From: Candidatus Kouleothrix ribensis
Lineage (GTDB): Bacteria > Chloroflexota > Chloroflexia > Chloroflexales > Roseiflexaceae
Length of the DNA stretch: 64,000 nt
Assembly: GCA_016722075.1 (NCBI GenBank)
Contig: JADKGW010000001.1
Location: forward strand, 3,286,001 to 3,350,000
Direction of reading: 5' to 3'
Under the pieces are notes generated by a model. That model was not told the origin of the DNA. It saw only the letters and a list, made by a program, of their open reading frames with translations, and did no database searches. This document shows positions 53,653 to 61,204 of the stretch, piece after piece (within the stretch, counting starts at the first letter, position 1; every line of letters begins with the position of its first letter). A program made the translations under genes and the position numbers.

Positions 53653-54792
53653 CTACGGCAGCATAGCCAGCCGCTCGTGCAGCTGGGCCGCGCTGTCGGC
53701 GCGCAGGGTGATGTGGCCAACCTTACGGCCAGGCCGCGCCAGCTTGCCGTACAGGTGCAGATGCGCGCCCGGCACCGCCAGCACGGCGGCCGGTTCGGGC
53801 CAGCTACCAATCAGGTTGACCATAGCCGCATGGCCGCGCGTAGCCGGCGAGCCGAGCGGCAGGCCCAGCACCGCGCGCAGGTGCTGCTCGAACTGGCTGG
53901 TCTCGGCGCCTTCGATCGTCCAGTGGCCCGAGTTGTGTACGCGCGGGGCCATCTCGTTCACCAGGAGCAGAGCATTATGGGCCGAGAACCGAGCATCATG
54001 CGTGTCAACCTGGCTCTGGCCTGCCGGCTCTAGCTCGAACAGCTCGATCGCCAGCACGCCAACGTAGCCGAGCGCTTCGAGCGCGCGCTGCGCGATCTGC
54101 TCGGCAGCGGCCTGCAGCATCGGGCTAAGCCCAGGCGCGGGCGCGAGCGACAGCCGCAGGATGCCGTCGCGGTGGTGGTTCTCGGCCAGCGGGTAGCAGG
54201 CGATCTGCCCATCGCGGCCGCGCGCGGCGATGATCGATAGCTCGCGCCTGAACGGCACGAAGCCTTCGAGAATCAGCGCTGTGCCGCCGAGCGCGGCCCA
54301 GGCCGTATCGGTGTCGGCGGGCGCACGCAGCACGAGCTGGCCCTTGCCGTCGTAGCCGAGCCGGCGGGTTTTCAACACAGCCGGCAGCCCGATCCGCTCG
54401 ATCGCCGCCTCTAGCTCGGCGCGGCTGTCAACGCTCGCAAACGGCGGGGTCGCGGCGCCCAGGCTGTTGAAGAAGGTCTTTTCGGCCAGGCGATCCTGGG
54501 CCACCGCCAGCGCCTGCGGTGGTGGGTAGACCGGCACGCGCTCGGCCAGGTGGCGCGCGGCCGCGACCGGCACATTCTCGAACTCGTAGCTGACCAGGTC
54601 GACGCTACGCGCAAACGCGTCAAGCTGGGCCGGGTCGGCGTAGCCACCGTGATCATGCGCGGCCAGCTGCCCGGCCGGCGCGTCGGCGGCCGGATCGAGG
54701 AAGCGAAAGCGCAGCCCAAGCGGGTAGCCCGCCAGCGCGAGCATGCGCCCGAGCTGACCGCCGCCGAGGATGCCGATCGTGGTATGCGACAT
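53653..54792 (-). CDS. purK: 5-(carboxyamino)imidazole ribonucleotide synthase
   Basis: A 379-residue ATP-grasp enzyme of purine synthesis that carboxylates AIR to N5-CAIR. It starts with the Rossmann-like GILGGGQLGRMLALAG; ATP-grasp features include VLKTRRLGYDGKGQLVL, VNEMAPRVHNSGHWTIEGAETSQFEQ, and a final LYGKLARPGRKVGH. Length is normal. It acts with PurE, encoded 0.4 kb away on the same strand but separated by a small opposite-strand gene, so it probably has its own promoter in the 43 bases shared with that gene. Confidence 0.97.
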   Translation of the reverse strand: MSHTTIGILGGGQLGRMLALAGYPLGLRFRFLDPAADAPAGQLAAHDHGGYADPAQLDAFARSVDLVSYEFENVPVAAARHLAERVPVYPPPQALAVAQDRLAEKTFFNSLGAATPPFASVDSRAELEAAIERIGLPAVLKTRRLGYDGKGQLVLRAPADTDTAWAALGGTALILEGFVPFRRELSIIAARGRDGQIACYPLAENHHRDGILRLSLAPAPGLSPMLQAAAEQIAQRALEALGYVGVLAIELFELEPAGQSQVDTHDARFSAHNALLLVNEMAPRVHNSGHWTIEGAETSQFEQHLRAVLGLPLGSPATRGHAAMVNLIGSWPEPAAVLAVPGAHLHLYGKLARPGRKVGHITLRADSAAQLHERLAMLP

Positions 54793-54835
54793 AGCGCGCT
54801 TCTTGTCTCATTACAACGGTTTGGGAGGAACACGC

Positions 54836-55126
54836 ATGGCGACGACGACTGAGCTGGCGCCGGGCCAGATTGCCGGCCAGGCCGGTGCCGATAAGCTGCG
54901 CGGCGAGCTGCTGAGCGCGCACACCGTGCGCTGCGGCAATGCCTGGGCGGCCGCTGCGACGGTCTACTCCGACGGCGCGGCCGAGATCGAGATCGCGACG
55001 GGCTACGACGTGGCTGCCCGCACCTGGCGCAACCACGACTACTACTATAGCTTCGAGCTGGCCACCCGCGCGCTGCGCATCTTCGAGGAGACCGGCGTGC
55101 TGCCGAGCGAGGGCGACCTGGGGTAG
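54836..55126 (+). CDS. hypothetical protein inserted between purE and purK
   Basis: A 96-residue protein with a mixed alpha/beta pattern and a Tyr-rich stretch (NHDYYYSFELATRALRIFEE). No motif is recognised. A good ribosome site (GGAGGAA) precedes ATG 54836 and codon use is normal, so it is likely real. It lies on the plus strand between minus-strand purE and purK, sharing a 43-base divergent region with purK. Confidence 0.65.
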   Translation: MATTTELAPGQIAGQAGADKLRGELLSAHTVRCGNAWAAAATVYSDGAAEIEIATGYDVAARTWRNHDYYYSFELATRALRIFEETGVLPSEGDLG

Positions 55127-55150
55127 GTTGGTGCTGGCGCACCGCGCAGC

Positions 55151-55660
55151 TTACCCGCGCGGGTCGGGCCGCTCGAGCACGCTGCGGGTCTGCGCATCAC
55201 GGAACTGCCGCAGCGCAACCCGAAACTGGGGGTAGTGCGTGCCAAGCATGGCGGCAGCCAGCAGCGCCGCGTTGATCGCGCCGGCGCGGCCGATCGCCAG
55301 CGTGCCCACCGGGATGCCGGCCGGCATCTGCACGATCGACAGCAGCGAGTCCATCCCCTTGAGCGCGCGCGACTCGACCGGCACGCCCAGCACCGGTAGC
55401 GTGGTCTTCGCTGCGGCCATACCCGGCAGGTGCGCCGCCCCGCCGGCCCCGGCGATGATCACCGCCAGCCCGCGCGCCTCGGCCGTGCCAGCATACTCGA
55501 ACAGCAGCTCGGGCGTGCGGTGGGCCGACACCACGCGCACCTCGTAGGGCACGCCCAGCGTGTCGAGCGTCTCGGCCGCGTGTACCATCGTCTCCCAATC
55601 CGACTTCGAGCCTATGATGATGCCGACCAGCGGCTGAGCGGCTGTGCTGGTTGAGGTCAT
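55151..55660 (-). CDS. purE: N5-carboxyaminoimidazole ribonucleotide mutase
   Basis: A 169-residue class I PurE that moves the carboxyl group of N5-CAIR to give CAIR. It carries IIIGSKSDWETM near the N-terminus, SAHRTPE with the active-site His, AGAGGAAHLPGM, and PVESRALKGMDSLLSIVQMP. ATG 55660 starts right before the conserved core, with GGAG upstream. It is 35 bases after purC and probably in the same operon with purM. Confidence 0.97.
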   Translation of the reverse strand: MTSTSTAAQPLVGIIIGSKSDWETMVHAAETLDTLGVPYEVRVVSAHRTPELLFEYAGTAEARGLAVIIAGAGGAAHLPGMAAAKTTLPVLGVPVESRALKGMDSLLSIVQMPAGIPVGTLAIGRAGAINAALLAAAMLGTHYPQFRVALRQFRDAQTRSVLERPDPRG

Positions 55661-55695
55661 AGCGGCATGCTCCACACATCGGTAGGCCAGGCGCG

Positions 55696-56442
55696 CTAAT
55701 CGCGCCAGGCGTCGGTCAGGCCGGCCACCGTCTCGTAGAGCTGGCGCACCTGGGCCAGGCCGCCGTCGGTGACCTGCTGCATATTGCGGTAGACCTGCTT
55801 GTCGAGCATGCGCTCTTTCTGGCCGCCGGGCCACAGCCGCCACGAGTCGTTGTCGATCATGTCGGCGACGATCAGCGCGCCGGTGGTGTCGCGGCCAAAC
55901 TCGATCTTGAGATCGACCAGCGTGATCGCCTGCGCGGCCCAGGCGCGCTCGAGCACCTCGAACACGCGCCGGCCCTCGGCGGTGATCTGCGCGACCTCGC
56001 CGGGGCCGGCGATGCCCTGGGCCACGATCTGCTCGGGCGCGATCTGCGGGTCGTGGCGGGCATCGTCCTTCAGAAAAAACTCGACCAGCGGCGGGTCGAA
56101 GCGCGTCCCCTCGGCGGTAGCCGGGTGGCGCTTGAGAAACGAGCCGGTAGCGAGCCGGCGCATCACCACCTCGAGCGGAATCATCGTGCAGCGCCGCACC
56201 AGCATCACGGCCGGCTCGGGCGCCGCGACCATGTGCGTGGCAATGCCCGCGCGGTTGAGTAGCGCGAACACATTCGCGGCGGTGCGGCCGCTCAGCGCGC
56301 CCTTGCCGGCGATCGTGTTGCGGCGCGCGCCGTCGCCGGCGCTGATGCTGTCCTTCTGCACCATCACCGCCAGCGCCGCATCGCCGGGGTGCGCATAGAT
56401 CAGCTTGGTCTTGCCCTCGGCAAGCTTCGGCCCTAGATTCAT
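55696..56442 (-). CDS. purC: SAICAR synthase
   Basis: A 248-residue ATP-dependent ligase joining CAIR and aspartate. Motifs: EGKTKLIYAHPGD, QKDSISAGDGARR, the substrate loop RRLATGSFLKRHP, and VDLKIEFGRDTTGALIVADMIDNDSWRLWP. Length is typical. It lies 42 bases after purM and before purE. Confidence 0.97.
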   Translation of the reverse strand: MNLGPKLAEGKTKLIYAHPGDAALAVMVQKDSISAGDGARRNTIAGKGALSGRTAANVFALLNRAGIATHMVAAPEPAVMLVRRCTMIPLEVVMRRLATGSFLKRHPATAEGTRFDPPLVEFFLKDDARHDPQIAPEQIVAQGIAGPGEVAQITAEGRRVFEVLERAWAAQAITLVDLKIEFGRDTTGALIVADMIDNDSWRLWPGGQKERMLDKQVYRNMQQVTDGGLAQVRQLYETVAGLTDAWRD

Positions 56443-56484
56443 ACTCGTTCCATATAACTACGAAGGTTGAGCCACGGCCACCTG

Positions 56485-57495
56485 CTACACCAGCTGAACC
56501 TCGCTGCCCTGCACCACCTCGCCGACCTGGCGGGCCTCGGGCAGGGTACGCAGCGCTGCGTCGGCGGCGGCGCGCGGCACGATCACCAGCATACCCAGGC
56601 CCATGTTCAGCGCATGAAAGGCCTCGCGCTCGCTGAGCTGGCCCTGCTGCACCAGCAGCTCGCAGATCGGCGGCACCTCCCACGTCTCGTGGCGCAGGTG
56701 CGCGCCCGCGCCGGCCGGCAGCACGCGCGGCAGGTTATCGTACAGGCCGCCGCCGGTGATATGTGCCAGCGCGTTGATCGGGATGCCGGCCTGCCACAGC
56801 GCATCGACCTCGGCCAGGTAGGGCCGGTGTACCGCCAGCAGCGCCGCGCCGATCGACTGGCCGCCCAATTCGCGCGGGCACTCGGCGTAGCGGCCGCCGA
56901 ATACGCGCCGTGCCAGCGAGTAGCCGTTGGTGTGCAGGCCGTTCGAGGGCAGCGCCAGAATCGCGTCGCCCACGGCCACGTTGCGCGGCAGCATGCGGGC
57001 GCGATCGGTCACGCCAACGATCGTGCCGGCCAGGTCGAACGCGCCGGCGTGGTACACATCCGGCATCTCGGCCGTCTCGCCGCCAAGCAACGCACAGCCT
57101 ACCGCACGGCAGGCCGCTGCCACCCCGGCCACGATCGCCGCAACGTGCGCGGGGTCGATCCGCGCGACGGCGATATAGTCCATAAAAAACAGCGGCCGCG
57201 CGCCCTGGGCCAGGATGTCGTTGATGCAGTGATTGACCAGATCCTGGCCGACGGTGTCGTAGCGCCCCAGCTCTGCGGCGATCAGCGTCTTCGTGCCGAC
57301 GCCATCGGTCGAGGCCACCAGCACGGCCGACTGCGCGGCGGGGCCGAGCGCAGCCGCCAGATCAAAACATCCGCCGAACGCGCCCATGCCGGCAAGCACA
57401 GCGGCAGTATGCGTCGAGCGGACGGCGTCGGCCATCAGTTGGGTGGCGCGCATTCCAGCATCGAGATCGACGCCGGATTGGCGATAGGTCGTCAC
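56485..57495 (-). CDS. purM: phosphoribosylformylglycinamidine cyclo-ligase (AIR synthetase)
   Basis: A 336-residue ATP-dependent enzyme that closes the imidazole ring. It shows STDGVGTKTLIA, GQDLVNHCINDI, FMDYIAVARID, LLGGETAEMPDVY and HITGGGLYDNLPRVLP. The start was set at GTG 57495 (VTTYRQSGVDLDAG), which has AAGGAG about ten bases upstream and an extended -10 promoter 42 bases upstream. An in-frame ATG at 57585 would lie upstream of that promoter. It is the first gene of purM-purC-purE. Confidence 0.97.
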   Translation of the reverse strand: MTTYRQSGVDLDAGMRATQLMADAVRSTHTAAVLAGMGAFGGCFDLAAALGPAAQSAVLVASTDGVGTKTLIAAELGRYDTVGQDLVNHCINDILAQGARPLFFMDYIAVARIDPAHVAAIVAGVAAACRAVGCALLGGETAEMPDVYHAGAFDLAGTIVGVTDRARMLPRNVAVGDAILALPSNGLHTNGYSLARRVFGGRYAECPRELGGQSIGAALLAVHRPYLAEVDALWQAGIPINALAHITGGGLYDNLPRVLPAGAGAHLRHETWEVPPICELLVQQGQLSEREAFHALNMGLGMLVIVPRAAADAALRTLPEARQVGEVVQGSEVQLV

Positions 57496-57536
57496 AAACA
57501 CTACTCCTTCACGGCGTGGCCAGCTATTGCCGCCAG

Positions 57537-57545
57537 AGTATACCA
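57537..57545 (-). promoter_or_regulatory. extended -10 promoter of the purine genes (TGG TATACT)
   Basis: Minus-strand TGG TATACT places the transcription start near 57530, about 35 bases upstream of the GTG start of purM. I see no PurR-type operator or riboswitch in this short leader. Confidence 0.6.
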
Positions 57546-57721
57546 CATCATACCCGTAAGATTTTCGTAACGATTCCACAAGCACTCGCTGCTAGGCTAG
57601 TGTAGGTTTCGCATCCCATAGCGATCTTGCCAAATCGTGAAGCCCGAGCATGTCGCGTGGCATTGCGCTAGGGATGCGCTGGATGGCCCACGCGCTTCCC
57701 GCAACACGAAGGAGAAAACCA

Positions 57722-58384
57722 ATGCTGAATCGCGCGATGCTGATCGCGGGGCTGGCGGTGATCGTGCCGAGCCTGCTGGTGTTGATTGCCGTAGCGCTAC
57801 TGGTGCGGCCGGCCAGCCTGGCTCAGCCGAAGCCGGCCGCACAGGCCGCCGTGCGGCCGGCCGGCGATGCCATGCCGGCTTCTGGCGCGGCGCAGCCCAC
57901 CCTGGCACCGGCGCCTACACCCTTGCCGGCGGGGCCGCCCGCGCCCGGCTTCGACGGCGGCGGGGATTGGATCAACTCGCCGCCACTGCAGCTGGCCGAT
58001 CTGAGCAAGCAGGGCAAGGTCGTGCTGGTCGATTTCTGGACGTACGGCTGCTACAATTGCCAGAACACGCTGCCATATGTTAAGCAGTGGTGGGAGAAGT
58101 ATAAGGACCAGGGGTTAGTGATCGTGGGTGTCCACACGCCTGAGTTTCAGTCCGAGCACGAGCTTGCGAATGTGCAGGCGGCGGTGCGCGAGGCGGGGAT
58201 CGGCTGGCCGGTGGTGCAAGACAACGACTACACGATCTGGCGGGCTTACCGCAACAACTACTGGCCGCGCTTCTACCTGGTCGATCACCGCGGGCAGATT
58301 ATCTACGACCATATTGGCGAGGGCGCCTACGACGAGACCGACCGGCAGATTGCGGTGGCGCTGGCGGCAGCACAGGGGCATTAG
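57722..58384 (+). CDS. membrane-anchored thioredoxin-like protein (TlpA/DipZ C-terminal type)
   Basis: A 220-residue protein with one N-terminal membrane anchor (about 8-30), a Pro/Ala-rich linker (30-80), and a thioredoxin domain with the redox pair C110/C113 in DFWTYGCYNCQNTLPYV, then GVHTPEFQSEH, typical of the DipZ/TlpA-like group. It should reduce or oxidise disulfides outside the membrane. AAGGAG precedes ATG 57722. The gene is divergent from purM and has no CcdA partner nearby. Confidence 0.9.
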   Translation: MLNRAMLIAGLAVIVPSLLVLIAVALLVRPASLAQPKPAAQAAVRPAGDAMPASGAAQPTLAPAPTPLPAGPPAPGFDGGGDWINSPPLQLADLSKQGKVVLVDFWTYGCYNCQNTLPYVKQWWEKYKDQGLVIVGVHTPEFQSEHELANVQAAVREAGIGWPVVQDNDYTIWRAYRNNYWPRFYLVDHRGQIIYDHIGEGAYDETDRQIAVALAAAQGH

Positions 58385-58428
58385 CCACTGAAAGCGCGCA
58401 CAGCGCACACCGCTGGTGCTGGCCGGCG

Positions 58429-59100
58429 CTAGCGCTTGCGCAGCAGCATGAACCCGGCGCCGATCAGCAACATCGGGAACACGAACTGACCGACGTTGAA
58501 CAGATTCGCCAGGATCAACACGCCGATCCCCAGCAGGATGAAGCCGAACGCGCGCCCGCGCTTGCGTGACGCGGCCGGCACGTAGCCACCCGGCTGCTGG
58601 TAGTGCGCCGGCGGCACGGCCAGGTTCGCCTCGGTCGGGTCGATCCGCAGGTTGAGCGTCTTGCCGGTAGTTGGGTCGGGCACGATCGGCTGGCCGGTGA
58701 TCGGGTCGTAGCGATACGCCTCGGGTGGCGGCACATCGGCGTAGGGCGGCGCGGCGCTGCGGCCCTGGCTGCTGGCAGCCTGGCCCTGGCGCAGCACCTC
58801 GCGTACCTCGCGGCTAAACTGCTGGCCAACCTGAGAAGCCTCTTCGCTGAACACCTCGGCGCGCCGGCGCCAGGCTTCGGCATCGTGTGGGAACAGCTGC
58901 GCGTTGTCGCCCTGCTCGCCAGCCTTCGGCATCACCAGCCAGAGAATCGGGTAGACCAGCAAACCCAGCCCGCTGGTGAGCGTCACCAGCACAAAGATCA
59001 GCCGCACGATCACCGGGTCGATCGCGAAATATTGCGCCAGGCCACCACAGACGCCTGCGACGATAATTTCATTGCGACTGCGCATCAGTCGTGGCTGCAT
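58429..59100 (-). CDS. PspC domain membrane protein
   Basis: A 223-residue protein. The N-terminal PspC domain (residues 4-60) contains IIVAGVCGGLAQYFAIDPVIVRL and a following TM (LLVYPILWLVMP). A middle polar region (about 70-165) has DPITGQPIVPDPTTGKTL, and the C-terminus has two hydrophobic segments (GFILLGIGVLILANLF and QFVFPMLLIGAGFML). Such proteins sense envelope stress. AAGGAAGG precedes ATG 59100. It stands alone here without PspA. Confidence 0.92.
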   Translation of the reverse strand: MQPRLMRSRNEIIVAGVCGGLAQYFAIDPVIVRLIFVLVTLTSGLGLLVYPILWLVMPKAGEQGDNAQLFPHDAEAWRRRAEVFSEEASQVGQQFSREVREVLRQGQAASSQGRSAAPPYADVPPPEAYRYDPITGQPIVPDPTTGKTLNLRIDPTEANLAVPPAHYQQPGGYVPAASRKRGRAFGFILLGIGVLILANLFNVGQFVFPMLLIGAGFMLLRKR

Positions 59101-59276
59101 ATTAAACCTTCCTTTCGGCCGCTCGCGCGAGCGGCCAGGGTTTCTGCTTTGTTCTGGCGATACGACGCAGAAGGGTTAACAATTGTTGCAATGCCACCCT
59201 GCCAGCGCGCCCGGCTGCCCGGCGCGGGCATGGCCGTAGCGGTAGGTGTCGCCGGGCAGCTGGGCGGCCGCGTCAT

Positions 59277-60380
59277 CTAAAACACGATCCGCCGCCGGCG
59301 CAGCGCCACGCTCTGCAGCAGGCCTACGGCAGCCAGTGCGGTCATGTTGAAGCTGCCGCCGTACGAGATGAACGGCAGCGGGATGCCGGTGATCGGCATG
59401 ATGCTCATGTTCATCCCGGCGTTAACCAGCAGGTGGCACATGAACATAGCCGCTACGCCCACCGCGATCAGCCGCCCGAACAGGTCGCGGGCGGCATTCG
59501 CCACCGACAGCGCCTGCCAGATCAGCAGGCCCTCGAACAGCACCAGGATGGTCGTGCCCACGAAGCCCAGCTCTTCGCCGGCCGCCGCAAAGATGAAGTC
59601 GGAATATTGCACCGGGATGTAGTTGCCCTGCGTGAGCGGGCCATGCGTCCAACCCTGGCCGGTCACCCCGCCCGAGCCAATCGCATTGAGCGACTGGATG
59701 ATATTCCAGGCGCCGTTCTCGAGCTTGGGGTCGTACCTGAGCGGGTCGAGGAAGACGAGAATACGCAGCTTCTGGTAGTTGTCTAGCACGCGCGTCCAGC
59801 CATAGTAGGCCACCGGCAGCGCCACAAGTGTCAGCAGCACGATCTGCCACCAGCGCATCCCGGCGGCCCAGGCAACCATGATCCAGATCGTGGCGAACAC
59901 CAGCGCGGTGCCAAAGTCGGGCTGAATGAAGACCATAGCCATGGGCACGCCGGCCAGCAGCAGGCCGCCGAGCTGGATCTTCCAGGCGCCGCCGTCCTTG
60001 GCGAAGCGCTCCCAGTAGGCCGCCAGCGTGATGATGATCGCCAGCTTGGCCGGCTCGGAGGGCTGAAACGTGCGCAGCCGCAGGTCGAGCCAGCTCTGCG
60101 CGCCGCCGCGCACATGGCCCAGCACCATCACCACGCCGAGGATGGCCAGCGTGCCGAGGTATAGCGGGCGCGACCAGGCCTGGAGCGCGTGGTAGTCGAG
60201 CGCGGTCAGCAGCACCATCGCCACCGCGCCGATGATCAGGTTCACCAGGTGGCGCGCGAAGTAGCCGCGCGTGTCGGGGTTGGTCAGCGTGGTCGAGTAG
60301 ATCAGCGCCAGGCTGAAGCCGGTGAGCACGATCACGCAGCCGAGCAGAAAAAAGTTGTAGTCGCGCCAGGTTCGTGTCAT
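59277..60380 (-). CDS. rodA: RodA/FtsW-type peptidoglycan polymerase
   Basis: A 367-residue SEDS protein with about ten membrane spans. Hallmarks are FQPSEPAKLAIII, IQPDFGTALVF (catalytic Asp region), AAGEELGFVGTTILV and GIPLPFISYGGS. SEDS proteins polymerise glycan strands and pair with a class B penicillin-binding protein, not found here. The conserved N-terminus fits RodA better than FtsW. ATG 60380 has an extended -10 promoter (TGG TATAAT) about 60 bases upstream, inside the end of the methyltransferase gene. Confidence 0.92.
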   Translation of the reverse strand: MTRTWRDYNFFLLGCVIVLTGFSLALIYSTTLTNPDTRGYFARHLVNLIIGAVAMVLLTALDYHALQAWSRPLYLGTLAILGVVMVLGHVRGGAQSWLDLRLRTFQPSEPAKLAIIITLAAYWERFAKDGGAWKIQLGGLLLAGVPMAMVFIQPDFGTALVFATIWIMVAWAAGMRWWQIVLLTLVALPVAYYGWTRVLDNYQKLRILVFLDPLRYDPKLENGAWNIIQSLNAIGSGGVTGQGWTHGPLTQGNYIPVQYSDFIFAAAGEELGFVGTTILVLFEGLLIWQALSVANAARDLFGRLIAVGVAAMFMCHLLVNAGMNMSIMPITGIPLPFISYGGSFNMTALAAVGLLQSVALRRRRIVF

Positions 60381-60437
60381 GGCGTGGTGTGTCGCATGCC
60401 GATCGGCCGCCGCGCGCTGCGCCGGCCACCCGCGCAG

Positions 60438-60446
60438 ATTATACCA
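60438..60446 (-). promoter_or_regulatory. extended -10 promoter (TGG TATAAT)
   Basis: Minus-strand perfect TATAAT preceded by TGG, lying across the stop of the upstream methyltransferase gene and pointing to rodA. Confidence 0.6.
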
Positions 60447-61032
60447 TGCCGTGTGGCTCGCCTGGGGCCAGCGCCGCCGCGTAGCAGCGCGCACGCACGC
60501 GCGCGCTCAGCAGCTCGCCCAGCGGCGCCCAGCCCCACTCGGCGCGGATGGCCGGGCGCTTGTGCGGGGTAATGATCAGCAGGTAGTCGGCGAGCAGGCC
60601 GAGCTGGATGGCCAGCGCGGGCAGCCGTGAGAGCGGCGCCAGGTGCAGCGCGAAGCTACAGACGATCGTGTCGTAGCGCCGGCCTGCCAGCGCGCCGGCC
60701 GCGATCTGCTCGAAGCTGAGCGGCTCGGCGGCCTGGCCGGTGCGCGCGGCGTAGGCCGCGCCGGTGTAGGGGTCGGCCGCGTCGATCGTGCCGGCGCCAA
60801 GCGGCCGCAGCGCCAGGGTCGCCTCGCCACTGCCGCAGGCCAGGTCGAGCACGCGGCCGAGCGGTAGGCGCCAGTGCGCCACCGCCTGGGCCAGCAGGTC
60901 GTACACGATCGGCTCGTGCGGGTTGCGATAGGCCGCGCCGAACTGCTGATAGTAGCCCTGCGCGCCAAACTGCTGGTAGTCTGCGCGGATTCCGCGCGCG
61001 CCGGGATGGGCGCGTACACGCCTACGGGGCAT
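60439..61032 (-). CDS. class I SAM-dependent methyltransferase
   Basis: A 197-residue methyltransferase. The SAM motif I is RVLDLACGSGEATLALRPLG, followed by IDAADPYTG and a fourth-strand motif DTIVCSFALHLA. The N-terminal repeat YQQFGAQGYYQQFGAAYRNP is unusual. The substrate is unknown. An extended -10 (TGC TATAGA) ends 12 bases before the ATG, suggesting a very short leader. On the minus strand between rodA and the beta-helix gene. Confidence 0.85.
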   Translation of the reverse strand: MPRRRVRAHPGARGIRADYQQFGAQGYYQQFGAAYRNPHEPIVYDLLAQAVAHWRLPLGRVLDLACGSGEATLALRPLGAGTIDAADPYTGAAYAARTGQAAEPLSFEQIAAGALAGRRYDTIVCSFALHLAPLSRLPALAIQLGLLADYLLIITPHKRPAIRAEWGWAPLGELLSARVRARCYAAALAPGEPHGMV

Positions 61033-61043
61033 AGCGTGGGCTT

Positions 61044-61052
61044 TCTATAGCA
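61044..61052 (-). promoter_or_regulatory. possible extended -10 promoter (TGC TATAGA)
   Basis: Minus-strand TGC TATAGA, about 12 bases before the methyltransferase ATG. If used, the transcript would be nearly leaderless. Confidence 0.35.
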
Positions 61053-61204
61053 GTTGGCAGGCGGCAGCGCGTCCTCGGCACGACCCTGCCCGTCGCGCCG
61101 TTGCGTACACGCGCACGGTGGTGCAAACTGCAATAATACACGGGCTAGGCACGGCGGCAAACCTACACCCTGCGCCCCAACCACGGTACGCATTCAACGG
61201 CACA

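Noticed and set aside
56485..57585. Upstream ATG for purM at 57585
   Set aside because: It lies upstream of the predicted promoter; GTG 57495 has a good ribosome site and the usual N-terminus.
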